From an uncultured Eubacteriales bacterium (lineage in GTDB: Bacteria > Bacillota > Clostridia > Oscillospirales > Oscillospiraceae), in NCBI GenBank assembly GCA_900546485.1, contig URDK01000004.1, forward strand, positions 1-64,000: a stretch of DNA of 64,000 bases, read 5' to 3'. Position 1 is the first letter of the stretch. Every line of letters begins with the position of its first letter. Positions 8,197 to 16,436 of the stretch are shown here, one piece after another. The notes beneath the pieces are model-generated. The model did no database searches. It was not told the DNA's origin and saw only the letters and a program-made list of their open reading frames with translations. The position numbers were made by a program, and so were the translations under genes.

Positions 8197-8625
8197 ATGC
8201 AGACAAGTGTTGAAAGGAAAGGGAAGAAGAGGTCACGGCTGAGATGGTACATATTCGGTCCTGTGCTTGGCGCTGTGGTCACGATCCTGCTGCTGTATCT
8301 TACGGCGATGCTGCTAGAAAGGCAGATACTGCCTTATTCGCTTGCGCGTGAGTTTGTCATAGCCTGCCTGTTCCTGGGCTCGGCGGCTGGCGGAGCGGCG
8401 GCGGCCAAGAGACGCGGCTCTGCGGCTCTACCGTCGGGCCTTGCTGCAGGTGCGGCAATCGCGGCGGCTGTGGTCATCCTCTCACTGATGGTGCAGGGGG
8501 AGAGAGCCGTATCAGCAAACTGCCTTCGCAACGTGATCGCCGCGGTTGCGGGCGGCGCCTTTGGAGGAGCCCTTTGCCTTGACCGCGGGCGAGGGAAACG
8601 TAAAAAGCACGCACGCAAAAGATAG
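8197..8625 (+). CDS. TIGR04086-type small membrane protein
   Basis: The protein has 142 residues, strongly basic ends (KGKKRSRLR and RGKRKKHARKR) and four predicted membrane segments at about 19-40, 48-66, 78-98 and 108-126. I recognise it as the TIGR04086 family, which commonly follows yajC in clostridia and bacilli. The function is unknown. Its ATG at 8197 lies only three bases after the hairpin arm that contains its GGGGGGA ribosome-binding site, so translation may be low unless the hairpin is opened. Confidence 0.7.
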   Translation: MQTSVERKGKKRSRLRWYIFGPVLGAVVTILLLYLTAMLLERQILPYSLAREFVIACLFLGSAAGGAAAAKRRGSAALPSGLAAGAAIAAAVVILSLMVQGERAVSANCLRNVIAAVAGGAFGGALCLDRGRGKRKKHARKR

Positions 8626-8770
8626 GAATATAACAGATAGTAATATTTTGCTCAGGTAGACATAATTGCAAAATGATTACCAACATGTTGTTATCATGCA
8701 GAAAGAAGCTCACCAAATATTGTGATTATGCCAGTGCTTTCAAGCATTTTTCCGATGAGTGGTAGCGGTA

Positions 8771-8798
8771 GTTGACATAATACAGTTAACATAATACA
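8771..8798 (+). repeat. 14-base tandem repeat upstream of spoIIM
   Basis: GTTGACATAATACA at 8771-8784 is followed directly by GTTAACATAATACA at 8785-8798, with one mismatch. It may be a pair of regulator sites. Confidence 0.7.
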
Positions 8799-8839
8799 TA
8801 GGCATAATTCACAAAAATGCACTTATTTTGACAAAGGAC

Positions 8840-8868
8840 TTGATTACTGATGGAATTTGTATTATATT
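8840..8868 (+). promoter_or_regulatory. Possible promoter of spoIIM-xerD
   Basis: TTGATT at 8840-8845 and TATATT at 8863-8868 are spaced by 17 bases. The leader from about 8875 to the GTG at 8930 contains a G+C-rich stretch just before the start. Confidence 0.45.
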
Positions 8869-8929
8869 GTGCCTACTTGAATTATGTAAATTGCGGCATT
8901 ATCCCCCTGCGCTGCCGGGGTGAGCTTCG

Positions 8930-9526
8930 GTGAAGCCGGGGCGCCGTCTTCCACATATTGATACGGCCCGCTTGATGCGTCAGGGCGGTGAGGCGTTTGT
9001 CCTGCTCATCATAGCCGCGGCCTTTATAGCCGGTGCCGTCGGCGGTTCATTGCTAGGCTCCGGGGAGCTTTCCGCAGCTGAGGGCGTTTTGCCCGGAGAC
9101 GGAAGTGTATACGGCTTCGATTCCTATTTTTCCCTGCTTTTTTCCTGCGCGAAGTATCATCTAATCGTATTGCTTTTTTCCACCTCGCTTGCCGGGGTGC
9201 TGCTTATACCGGCGACGCTTGCCTTCAGGGGCTTTGCCCTTTCATGCACGGCAGCCTGCGTTGTTTCTGCCTATCCAGAACAGGGCACGGCGCTTGTTCT
9301 GGTCGTGCTGGGGTTGCCTGCGCTCCTGACAGTGCCAAGCCTGTTTATTGTCGCTTTCAGCGGCGAGCTGTTTTCGGCGCGGCTCGTTTCGCACTTTGTC
9401 CGCCGGCCTTTGCCGCCGCGCTATCGCCGCGGTGAGGACAGGGCTCTGGCCGTTGCCGTTATGCTTTTGGCTGCGGCGGCGATAGAGTGTTTTGCCGTAC
9501 CGCCGCTCGTGCGGCTGCTTATTTAG
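8930..9526 (+). CDS. spoIIM: Stage II sporulation protein M
   Basis: This 198-residue integral membrane protein has about five hydrophobic segments (near 22-44, 72-95, 100-118, 122-146 and 172-196). SpoIIM is part of the SpoIIDMP machine that drives engulfment in the mother-cell membrane and recruits the wall hydrolases. Family features include the early AFIAGAVGG helix and the long periplasmic loop. The GTG start at 8930 is behind GGGGTGA. It is followed by xerD, the same order as around B. subtilis spoIIM and ripX/xerD, which supports the name. Confidence 0.85.
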   Translation: MKPGRRLPHIDTARLMRQGGEAFVLLIIAAAFIAGAVGGSLLGSGELSAAEGVLPGDGSVYGFDSYFSLLFSCAKYHLIVLLFSTSLAGVLLIPATLAFRGFALSCTAACVVSAYPEQGTALVLVVLGLPALLTVPSLFIVAFSGELFSARLVSHFVRRPLPPRYRRGEDRALAVAVMLLAAAAIECFAVPPLVRLLI

Positions 9527-9554
9527 AGATTGGGGAAAAGGGGGGAGACGTGTT

Positions 9555-10445
9555 TTGCAGGATGTCGTCTGTCTTGAGAAATTTGAAAAATACCTGACAG
9601 ATGTTAAGAAGGCATCGGCCAACACGCTCGCCTCCTACATGCGTGACGTCAGGCAGCTGAGCGACTATGTTGCCGCGCACGACCTGCCGGAGCTTGATGA
9701 GCTGGATGACGATGAGCTCACTGCCTATATTTCCTGGCTCAGACACAACGGCAAGTCTCCCGCCACCGTCAGCCGCTGCATAGCCTCGCTCAAGAGCTTC
9801 TATTCGCTGCTGCTCACGCAGGGCATTGTCGATCACAACCCGGCTGCTGGACTGGTTCCGGAGAAGGCGGTGCAGAAGCTGCCGCAGATACTGACCAGCA
9901 AAGAGGTCGAGCTCCTGCTCGAGCAGCCGGAGTGCACCGATATGAAGGGCTACCGGGACCGCGCAATGCTGGAGCTGCTGTACGCCACCGGCATAAGGGT
10001 CAGCGAACTCATCTCGCTTGATATAACGGATGTGAATATACCCGCGGGCTTCATCCGCTGCAGAAGCAAAGACAAGGAAAGGATGATACCACTTTATCCC
10101 GCTGCAATCAAGGCCCTTTCGGAATATGTCGAATTTATTCGCCCGCAGATGATAGCCTCTCCGGATGAGCCGTCGCTTTTTGTGAACATCAGCGGAGAGC
10201 GCATGAGCCGCCAGGGATTCTGGAAGATAATCAAGACCTATCAGAAAAAAGCGGGCATCGAGAAGGACATCACTCCTCACACCCTGCGCCACAGCTTTGC
10301 GGCGCACCTGCTGGAAAACGGCGCGGATCTGCGCTCCATCCAGGAGATGCTGGGACATGCGGACATCTCCTCTACGCAGGTCTACTCACACATCGTAAAA
10401 AAGCAGCTCAAGGATGTCTACAACAAGGCGCACCCGAGGGCATAA
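9555..10445 (+). CDS. xerD: Tyrosine recombinase XerD
   Basis: The 296-residue enzyme resolves chromosome dimers with XerC at dif. It has the SAM-like N-terminal DNA-binding domain (about 1-90) and the catalytic domain with ATGIRVSEL (Arg), the beta-hairpin Lys in CRSKDKER, HTLRHSFAAHLL (His, Arg), LGHADISSTQVYSHI (His, Tyr). TTG 9555 is chosen as start because GGGGGAG lies eight bases before it and homologues begin here; an earlier ATG in frame (9492) would overlap spoIIM. A terminator follows. Confidence 0.93.
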   Translation: MQDVVCLEKFEKYLTDVKKASANTLASYMRDVRQLSDYVAAHDLPELDELDDDELTAYISWLRHNGKSPATVSRCIASLKSFYSLLLTQGIVDHNPAAGLVPEKAVQKLPQILTSKEVELLLEQPECTDMKGYRDRAMLELLYATGIRVSELISLDITDVNIPAGFIRCRSKDKERMIPLYPAAIKALSEYVEFIRPQMIASPDEPSLFVNISGERMSRQGFWKIIKTYQKKAGIEKDITPHTLRHSFAAHLLENGADLRSIQEMLGHADISSTQVYSHIVKKQLKDVYNKAHPRA

Positions 10446-10463
10446 GAGAGAGGAATTCCAAAC

Positions 10464-10492
10464 AAAACCGGCGCGGTCTCCGCGCCGGTTTT
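10464..10492 (+). terminator. Terminator after xerD
   Basis: AAAACCGGCGCG at 10464-10475 pairs perfectly with 10481-10492 around a five-base loop, ending in four T residues. It may work in both directions. Confidence 0.8.
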
Positions 10493-10548
10493 GCGTTGCG
10501 CATATGACGGCGCCATGGTAAAATAGGCACACGGAAGGTGGCGGCAAT

Positions 10549-11280
10549 ATGAGAAAGCCCAAGATGATGATATTCGACTACGGCCACACGCTCTGCTATG
10601 AGCCGGAGCAGGATTACGAGCGCGGTTGGTGCGCCGCCATGGAGCACGCAGTGCGCAACCCCCGTGGCATAAGTGCACATGAACTGCATGAGTACAGCCG
10701 CGGCATATACGCTGACCTCTTTGGAAAAATGCGGCCTCTGGAGCTCGAGACGGACGGATTGAAGCTCGATGAGAGCATCTTTGACGCGCTGGGTCTTGAG
10801 TTCGACGTGTCAATGCAGGAGCTTGAGTACATCCGCTGGTGCGCCACGGAGCCGATCTTCCCCATGGAGGGAATTGAGGAGTTCCTGGCCCTCTGCCGCG
10901 AGCTGGGCATCCGCACGGGCGTCATAAGCAATCTCTCGTTTTCCGGAGCCACGCTGATACGGCGCATAAACGAGTGCCTGCCCTTCCACAGCTTTGAATT
11001 CATCGTTGCCTCCAGCGAGTGCGTGTTTAGAAAGCCCTCGGAGCACATTTTCCGCCGTGCGCTTGGACTTGCCGGACTGGAACCCACGGACTGCTGGTTC
11101 GCCGGAGACGACGTGGAGTGCGACGTGGAGGGCGCCGCGCGTTCGGGACTGTACCCCATCTGGTTCAAGTGTCCGCTAAAGTGCACATATAAGCTCGAAT
11201 GCCCGCATCCGCCCAGGTGCGAGCACCTTAAAGTCAGCTCATGGGCCGAGCTGAGAGAGCTGCTGTGCGGCTGCGAGTGA
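10549..11280 (+). CDS. HAD-family hydrolase with altered motif I
   Basis: The 243-residue protein has a Rossmann-like HAD core with a helical cap (about 20-105). Motif I reads IFDYGHTL, motif II VISNLS, motif III Lys in FRKPSEHIF and motif IV FAGDDVECDVEGA. The nucleophilic Asp is present but the second Asp of the usual DxDx(T/V) signature is Gly, so the general acid/base of ordinary phosphatases is missing. The C-terminus carries several Cys residues (CPLKC, CPHPPRC, CGC) that could bind metal. The substrate is unknown. The gene stands alone between xerD and ruvC. Confidence 0.85.
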   Translation: MRKPKMMIFDYGHTLCYEPEQDYERGWCAAMEHAVRNPRGISAHELHEYSRGIYADLFGKMRPLELETDGLKLDESIFDALGLEFDVSMQELEYIRWCATEPIFPMEGIEEFLALCRELGIRTGVISNLSFSGATLIRRINECLPFHSFEFIVASSECVFRKPSEHIFRRALGLAGLEPTDCWFAGDDVECDVEGAARSGLYPIWFKCPLKCTYKLECPHPPRCEHLKVSSWAELRELLCGCE

Positions 11281-11335
11281 GCTTGCGAAAGCCGACGCGC
11301 TGTGGTACAATATCAGGATGAAAGCGGGGCGGCAA

Positions 11336-11851
11336 ATGCGCATTTTAGGGATAGACCCCGGCATAGCCATAGTGGGCTTCGGCGTCATAGATTCAGACCG
11401 GGGAAAGCAGAGCTATGTCCGCTGCGGAGTGATAACAACGCCGGCGGGGACGAGCCTCTCAAGCCGGCTCGACCGCATCTACGCGGACATGGGCGAGGTC
11501 ATACGCACCTTCAAGCCCGACGTAGCGGCAATAGAAGAGCTCTTTTTCAACACCAATATAACTACCGGCATCTCCGTCGCGCAGGGCAGGGGAGTCATAC
11601 TGCTCGCCTGCTACCACGCGGGACTGCCGGTGTACGAGTATACGCCCCTCCAGGTTAAGCAGGCTGTCGTCGGCTATGGCCGGGCGGAAAAGCGTCAGGT
11701 CATCGACATGGTAAAGCGCATACTCTCTCTCAAATCGGCCCCGAAGCCGGACGATGCGGCGGATGCGGTGGCCATAGCGCTCTGCCATGCGCGCAGCTCC
11801 ACCTCGCTCATGGCTGACAAAACAGGAGGCAGCGTATGTTCTACCATCTAG
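11336..11851 (+). CDS. ruvC: Holliday junction resolvase RuvC
   Basis: RuvC cleaves Holliday junctions held by RuvAB. The 171-residue protein has the RNase H fold with acidic residues Asp in GIDPG, Glu in AIEELFF, and the two C-terminal Asp residues in PKPDDAADA. ATG 11336 is preferred over ATG 11318 because homologues begin MRILGIDPG and GCGGGGCGG precedes it. The gene overlaps ruvA by 16 bases, showing translational coupling. Confidence 0.95.
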   Translation: MRILGIDPGIAIVGFGVIDSDRGKQSYVRCGVITTPAGTSLSSRLDRIYADMGEVIRTFKPDVAAIEELFFNTNITTGISVAQGRGVILLACYHAGLPVYEYTPLQVKQAVVGYGRAEKRQVIDMVKRILSLKSAPKPDDAADAVAIALCHARSSTSLMADKTGGSVCSTI

Positions 11852-12435
11852 ACGGAAAAGTCGCCGAGCTCGGCCAGGGGATGGCCGTCATTGACTGCAA
11901 CGGCGTTGGATACCTTGTGAACGTGAGCCTGAACACCTTGGCGCAGCTGCGCAGCGGAGAACGGGCCAAGCTCTTTATATCGGAAAGCGTGAGGGAAGAC
12001 GCCTTTGAGCTCTTCGGCTTTGCCTCAAAGAGCGAGAAGCGCAGCTTTGACCTGCTCATCGGCGTATCGGGCGTAGGCCCCAAGGCGGCGCTCTCTATAC
12101 TCTCGGCGCACACGCCGGAGGCGCTGTCCATGGCAATCCTCTCGGGCGATGAGAAGGCCTTGACCGTCGCCCCTGGAATAGGTAAAAAGATCGCCCAGCG
12201 TGTCATCCTCGAGCTCAAGGACAAGCTTGCCAAGGAGAGCGCGGGCTTTGAGCTTCCGGTGAGGCCCGGAGTGTCCGTTCCTGTTGGAGAGGGCAAGCTG
12301 GCCGACGCGTCCTCCGCGCTCGGCGTCCTAGGCTACGGCCCTGCTGAGATATCCCAGGCCCTCAAGGGCGTGGATGTCTCCGTGCTTAGCACTGAGGAGA
12401 TAATCAAGGCGGCACTTAAGAACATGATGAAGTGA
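11836..12435 (+). CDS. ruvA: Holliday junction branch migration protein RuvA
   Basis: The 199-residue protein has the three RuvA domains: an OB-fold (about 1-62), tandem helix-hairpin-helix motifs (about 70-140; GVSGVGPKAALSIL and APGIGKKIAQRVI) and the C-terminal RuvB-contacting domain (about 150-199, ALGVLGYGPAEISQAL). It tetramerises on four-way junctions. It lies within the ruvCAB operon, overlapping ruvC and 11 bases before ruvB. Confidence 0.96.
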   Translation: MFYHLDGKVAELGQGMAVIDCNGVGYLVNVSLNTLAQLRSGERAKLFISESVREDAFELFGFASKSEKRSFDLLIGVSGVGPKAALSILSAHTPEALSMAILSGDEKALTVAPGIGKKIAQRVILELKDKLAKESAGFELPVRPGVSVPVGEGKLADASSALGVLGYGPAEISQALKGVDVSVLSTEEIIKAALKNMMK

Positions 12436-12446
12436 GGTGAACACGC

Positions 12447-13493
12447 TTGAGTATCAGCTTTTCCGATGAGAATGAGGAGAGATTCATAACCTCCACGACC
12501 ATTCTGCCCGAGGATACGGCAGAGGTATCCCTCCGCCCAAGAACGCTCAGGGAATACATAGGTCAGCAGAAGGTTAAGGAGAACCTCAGCGTGTTCATCA
12601 AGGCCGCAAAGATGCGCGGCGAGCCGCTCGACCACGTGCTGCTGCACGGTCCCCCGGGACTTGGCAAGACAACTCTTGCCGAGGTCATTGCAAACGAGAT
12701 GGGCGTCAATATGCGCATGACCTCCGGCCCGTCAATAGCCAAAGCCGGAGACCTGGCCGCGCTACTGACCAACCTCCAGGAGAACGACATCCTCTTCGTG
12801 GACGAGATACACCGCCTTGACCGCGCGGTTGAGGAGATACTGTACCCTGCGATGGAGGACTACGCCATCGATATCATCATTGGCAAGGGCCCCTCGGCCA
12901 ACTCCATAAGGCTCGACCTTCCGCGCTTCACGCTCATTGGCGCAACCACGCGCTCGGGCCAGCTCACCGCGCCTCTGCGTGACCGCTTCGGCGTTACGCT
13001 CAGGCTGGAGCTCTATACGATAGATGAGCTGCGCAGCATAATAACTCGAAGCGCCGGGATACTCGGCGTCGAGATAGAGCCTGACGGCGCGGACGAGATA
13101 GCCTCGCGCTCCCGCGGCACGCCGCGAATAGCCAACCGGATGCTCCGCCGCGTGCGGGATTTTGCGCAGGTCAACGCCGGCGGCGTCATAACCCGCGAAG
13201 TGGCCAATGACGCTCTGCTGCGCCTCGAGGTCGACAAGGACGGCCTCGATTCCCTCGACCGACGCATGCTCCGCAGCATAATCGAGCTCTACGGCGGCGG
13301 GCCGGTCGGCCTCGATACTCTGGCTGCCACAATTAATGAGGAGACTGTCACAATAGAGGACGTCTATGAGCCGTATCTGCTCCAGCAGGGCTATCTCACG
13401 CGCACACCGCGCGGCCGCTGTGCCACCCGCCGCGCCTATGAGCACCTCGGTCTGGACTTCCCGGCACAGGAGCAGGAGCAGCTCTCGCTGTGA
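12447..13493 (+). CDS. ruvB: Holliday junction helicase RuvB
   Basis: The 348-residue AAA+ motor drives branch migration. Walker A is [13 protein letters not shown] near residue 70, Walker B is LFVDEIHRL, sensor 1 is LIGATTRSG, the Arg finger is in PLRDRFG and the winged-helix C-terminus ends with YLTRTPRGR. The TTG start at 12447 follows GAGGTGA. It is the last gene of ruvCAB and is followed by a separate promoter. Confidence 0.97.
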   Translation: MSISFSDENEERFITSTTILPEDTAEVSLRPRTLREYIGQQKVKENLSVFIKAAKMRGEPLDHVLLHGPPGLGKTTLAEVIANEMGVNMRMTSGPSIAKAGDLAALLTNLQENDILFVDEIHRLDRAVEEILYPAMEDYAIDIIIGKGPSANSIRLDLPRFTLIGATTRSGQLTAPLRDRFGVTLRLELYTIDELRSIITRSAGILGVEIEPDGADEIASRSRGTPRIANRMLRRVRDFAQVNAGGVITREVANDALLRLEVDKDGLDSLDRRMLRSIIELYGGGPVGLDTLAATINEETVTIEDVYEPYLLQQGYLTRTPRGRCATRRAYEHLGLDFPAQEQEQLSL

Positions 13494-13549
13494 AATGAAT
13501 CAACCTATAAAAAATTCTCGAAAATCGAGCATAAAAACGACATTTTGTC

Positions 13550-13577
13550 TTGACTTTCCAGAACTTTGTAATATAAT
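13550..13577 (+). promoter_or_regulatory. Promoter of the sigma factor gene
   Basis: TTGACT at 13550-13555 and TATAAT at 13572-13577 are separated by 16 bases. The start codon at 13596 is close, and no clear Shine-Dalgarno sequence precedes it. Confidence 0.6.
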
Positions 13578-13595
13578 CATAAAGCAGATTGTAAT

Positions 13596-14219
13596 ATGAC
13601 AGATTATTTTGTACTAACAGACACAGAGCTGTGGCGTCTTGCTTCCAAAGGAGACGCTGGCGCGGAGGAGGAGCTCATAGAGCGATACGCCCGTACCGTC
13701 CGCATTTGTGCCCGCCCGTACTTCCTTGCGGGAGGGGACAGCGAGGACCTCATTCAGGAGGGCATGCTCGGTTTGCTTTCCGCCATCCGCTGCTATGACG
13801 AAGCCTCTGGAGCGTCGTTCAAGACATTTGCAGAGACCTGCATACGCAATCGCGTGCTCGAGGCCGTGAAGGCCGCGTCGCGTAAGAAACATGGCCCGCT
13901 GAATGACGGCGTGTCATTGGAATATATCATCCTCTCAGAAGAATCCCAAGTCGGCCCAGCGACCCAGCCGGAAATTTTCAGGCGTACCCCTGAGGAACAG
14001 GTTCTTGCCAGAGAGAGCGAAAAAGAGTTTTATTCCAACTTTTCACGGTGTTTGTCCGTGTTCGAGACAGAGGTTCTTTTCCACTTCCTCGACGGGCTTT
14101 CCTACCGTCAGATAGCCGAAGCCGTGGGGCGCACGGAAAAGGCTGTTGACAACGCCGTGCAGCGTATCCGCCGCAAACTGGCGAGACAACCATTCCTAGG
14201 CGATATCAGCAGGAGCTGA
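13596..14219 (+). CDS. Sigma-70 family factor, sigma-H-like
   Basis: The 207-residue protein has region 2 (about 22-95; LIERYARTV, DLIQEGMLGLLSAIRCYD and FKTFAETCIRNRVLEAVKAA) and region 4 (about 155-200; LSYRQIAEAVGRTEKAVDNAVQRIRRKL). Regions 1 and 3 are absent. The length and pattern fit the SigH/Spo0H-like group, which in spore formers switches on early sporulation genes, but other alternative sigma factors cannot be excluded. The start ATG 13596 has a weak ribosome-binding site. Confidence 0.78.
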   Translation: MTDYFVLTDTELWRLASKGDAGAEEELIERYARTVRICARPYFLAGGDSEDLIQEGMLGLLSAIRCYDEASGASFKTFAETCIRNRVLEAVKAASRKKHGPLNDGVSLEYIILSEESQVGPATQPEIFRRTPEEQVLARESEKEFYSNFSRCLSVFETEVLFHFLDGLSYRQIAEAVGRTEKAVDNAVQRIRRKLARQPFLGDISRS

Positions 14220-14266
14220 GCGCAATAAAGCCGAAAGGCGAGTATCATCAAAAGAGAGGGTAAAAA

Positions 14267-14554
14267 ATGTTCGAAGACAAAGTCTTGGTATGCAAAGAGT
14301 GCGGTCAGGAGTTCGTGTTCTCCGCCGGTGAGCAGGAGTTCTACGCTGAGCGTGGATTCCAGAACGAGCCCCAGCGCTGCAAGCCCTGCCGCGACGCCCG
14401 CAAGAACGCGGCCCGCGGTCCCCGCGAGTTCTTCACCGCTGTCTGCGCCATGTGCGGCGGCGAGGCGAAGGTTCCCTTCGAGCCCAAGTCCGACCGTCCC
14501 GTGTACTGCAGCGAGTGCTTTGCTAAGATTCGCGAGCAGCAGGACAACGCCTGA
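14267..14554 (+). CDS. Double zinc-ribbon protein
   Basis: This 95-residue protein has four CxxC pairs at Cys9/12, Cys38/41, Cys60/63 and Cys81/84, enough for two zinc sites. The first half (VCKECGQEFVFSAGEQEFY) is the common clostridial zinc-ribbon seen in small proteins of unknown role. It is rich in charged residues and has no membrane segment. The gene stands between the sigma factor gene and a terminator and has a GAGAGGG ribosome-binding site. It may bind nucleic acid or a partner protein. Confidence 0.75.
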   Translation: MFEDKVLVCKECGQEFVFSAGEQEFYAERGFQNEPQRCKPCRDARKNAARGPREFFTAVCAMCGGEAKVPFEPKSDRPVYCSECFAKIREQQDNA

Positions 14555-14572
14555 ATAAGCGTACTGCCGTAG

Positions 14573-14608
14573 AAACGATTGGGTCGCCTTCAGGCGCCCA
14601 ATCGTTTT
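14573..14608 (+). terminator. Terminator after the zinc-ribbon gene
   Basis: AAACGATTGGG and CGCC on the left pair with GGCG and CCCAATCGTTT on the right, with one bulged T and a four-base loop, followed by TTTTAA. Confidence 0.8.
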
Positions 14609-14638
14609 AATTTTTAACATCTTTACGGAGGGAATACG

Positions 14639-14842
14639 ATGTTTGAGATCACCAAGAACACGATGATTTCCGAGATACTCGAGAACGCTCCCCAGGCCAT
14701 GCCTGCGTTCCAGAGCATCGGGATGCACTGCATGGGCTGCGCCCTCTCCAGCGGTGAGACGCTCGAGCAGGCCTGCTACGCGCACGAGGTGGACCCCGAT
14801 CAGTTCCTCGCCGACCTCAAGGCGTATCTCGCAATGTGCTGA
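14639..14842 (+). CDS. DUF1858 domain protein
   Basis: The 67-residue protein begins MFEITKNTMISEIL and contains the HCMGC motif with Cys31 and Cys34, the mark of the DUF1858 family. Such proteins occur alone or fused to hybrid-cluster or redox enzymes and resemble the N-terminal ScdA domain of iron-sulfur repair proteins, so a redox or metal-linked role is likely but not shown. The start has GGAGGG. Terminators on both sides make it a single-gene transcription unit. Confidence 0.8.
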   Translation: MFEITKNTMISEILENAPQAMPAFQSIGMHCMGCALSSGETLEQACYAHEVDPDQFLADLKAYLAMC

Positions 14843-14846
14843 AAGG

Positions 14847-14872
14847 AAAAGCCGGCTGAGGCCGGCTTTTTT
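14847..14872 (+). terminator. Terminator after the DUF1858 gene
   Basis: AAAAGCCGGC at 14847-14856 pairs with GCCGGCTTTT at 14861-14870 around TGAG, ending in a six-base T-run. The T-run ends only eight bases before the next start codon. Confidence 0.85.
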
Positions 14873-14880
14873 AATATATA

Positions 14881-15555
14881 ATGGACAAGGTAAAACTCAC
14901 ACCAAGACTGCTTGCGGCCGCCCGGCTTGTCGGGGAGAGCCGCTTTACCGTGGACGTCGGCACGGACCATGGCCATCTGGCCGTCTGGCTGCTCCAGAAT
15001 GAAAAGGCCGCGCGCGTAGCCGCGACGGATATACGCCCAGGCCCGCTCTCCAGCGCCAGGGCCACGGCCGCAGAATACGGCCTGGAGGACGCGATACGCT
15101 TTGAGCTTTGCGACGGGCTGGATTTTCCCGGAGCGGAGGAGGCGGACACCGTTGTCATAGCAGGCATGGGCGGAGAGACCATTGAGGGCATACTCAGGAG
15201 AGCGCCCTGGACGCTCTCCGGCACGCATCTCGTGCTCCAACCGCAGACGAAGGTAGACGAGCTGTGCGTCTGGCTGCGCGTGACGGGCTACGCGATAGAT
15301 AACGCCGTCCTCGCCGCCGAGGGTGAACGGCTGTATGTGATAATCTCCGCCCGCGCCGGGAACAAGGGCGCGCTTTTTGCGGAGGACGCGCTTGCAGCCG
15401 CGAGCGACCCGCTGCTACAGCGCTGGCTGGACGCCAGGATAGCAAGCGTGCAGCGTGCCATCGACGGTATAGAGAGCTCGGGAAAAAAGCGGCGCGATAC
15501 CTTTGAGCTGCGCCAGACTCTCAAACGCCTGCTTGAGCTGAGAAAGGAGCCGTAA
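14881..15555 (+). CDS. trmK: tRNA (adenine22-N1)-methyltransferase
   Basis: The 224-residue SAM-dependent enzyme methylates A22 of bacterial tRNAs. The Rossmann fold is visible as FTVDVGTDHGHLAVWL (motif I), AATDIRPGPL, and the family hallmark VVIAGMGGETIEGIL, followed by LVLQPQTK; a helical C-terminal domain follows (about 165-224). Its start codon directly follows the T-run of the previous terminator and TTAATATATA, so there is no Shine-Dalgarno sequence. It is followed without a gap by the Nif3-like gene, the usual trmK neighbour. Confidence 0.92.
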   Translation: MDKVKLTPRLLAAARLVGESRFTVDVGTDHGHLAVWLLQNEKAARVAATDIRPGPLSSARATAAEYGLEDAIRFELCDGLDFPGAEEADTVVIAGMGGETIEGILRRAPWTLSGTHLVLQPQTKVDELCVWLRVTGYAIDNAVLAAEGERLYVIISARAGNKGALFAEDALAAASDPLLQRWLDARIASVQRAIDGIESSGKKRRDTFELRQTLKRLLELRKEP

Positions 15556-16329
15556 ATGGCGAAAGTAAGTGAAATATTTGAAAAGCTGGCCCTCCGCGCT
15601 CCTGTGGAGCTTAAGATGGGCTTTGATAACGTCGGCCACCTCGCCGGACGCGCCGACAGGGAAGTGAGCCGCGTCCTCGTCGCGCTTGATATCACCGACG
15701 AGGTCATAGCGGAGGCAAAGGACATCGGCGCCGAGCTCATAGTCTCGCACCACCCGCTGACCTTTGAGGGCCTCAAGTCCGTGACGGACGGCGACCCCAC
15801 TGCGCGCAAGTTCGTGGCCATCATAGAGGGCGGCATGTCCGCTATCTGTATGCATACGAATCTTGACGCGGCCCAGGGCGGCGTGAACGACGCACTCGCG
15901 GCGGCGCTCGGCGGCCGGGTCATCGGCATACTCAACACGGACGACGGCATAAGCCGCCTCTGCGAGCTGCCGGAGACGATGGACTTTGCTGATTTCCTGC
16001 GCCATGTCAAGGACAGCCTCGGCGCAAACGGTTTGCGCTATGCGGGGCCGGGAAGGCCCGTGCGCCGCTTCGGTATCTGCGGCGGCTCAGGCGCGGGTGA
16101 CCTGCCGCTGGCCCTCGCCCAGGGCTGTGACACCTTCGTCACCGCCGACGTCAAGCACCACCAGTTCATACAGGCCAATGAGGAGCACATAAACCTCATA
16201 GATGCCGGACACTTCTCCACTGAGAACGTGGTCGTCCCTGTACTGAAAGCGTGGCTCTACGAGGACTTCCCCGAGCTAGACGTGCGCATCTCCGAAAGGC
16301 ATTGCCAGCCGGAAAAATTCTATGTATAA
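15556..16329 (+). CDS. Nif3-like dinuclear metal-centre protein (YqfO-like)
   Basis: The 257-residue protein has the family metal ligands in SHHPLTFEGLK (two His), MHTNLDAAQGGVND (His, Asp) and near the C-terminus in HFSTENVVVPVL (His, Glu). It lacks the inserted PII-like domain of longer B. subtilis YqfO. Members form hexamers with two metals; proposed roles include a GTP cyclohydrolase-like activity, but the physiological function is unsettled. Its ATG abuts the trmK stop codon, the conserved trmK-nif3 pairing. Confidence 0.92.
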   Translation: MAKVSEIFEKLALRAPVELKMGFDNVGHLAGRADREVSRVLVALDITDEVIAEAKDIGAELIVSHHPLTFEGLKSVTDGDPTARKFVAIIEGGMSAICMHTNLDAAQGGVNDALAAALGGRVIGILNTDDGISRLCELPETMDFADFLRHVKDSLGANGLRYAGPGRPVRRFGICGGSGAGDLPLALAQGCDTFVTADVKHHQFIQANEEHINLIDAGHFSTENVVVPVLKAWLYEDFPELDVRISERHCQPEKFYV

Positions 16330-16337
16330 TCAGGAGG

Positions 16338-16363
16338 GCCCGCCGTTGAAGCGGGCTTTCTTA
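16338..16363 (+). terminator. Terminator after the Nif3-like gene
   Basis: GCCCGC at 16338-16343 pairs with GCGGGC at 16351-16356, followed by TTTCTTA. The stem is short. Confidence 0.55.
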
Positions 16364-16436
16364 ATGAGAATTTAAAGAATTGCCCACTTTTATCTTAAAT
16401 CGGCCCCGGGTTACAATAATGGCGTGAGGTGAGGAC

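Larger units (their letters stand above)
8626..8929. other. A+T-rich 304-base intergenic region before spoIIM
   Basis: No gene is visible. The region is markedly A+T-rich compared with its flanks and contains a 14-base tandem duplication and a promoter, listed separately. Several further ACATAAT or GCATAAT motifs occur (8675-8681, 8802-8808). Confidence 0.6.
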
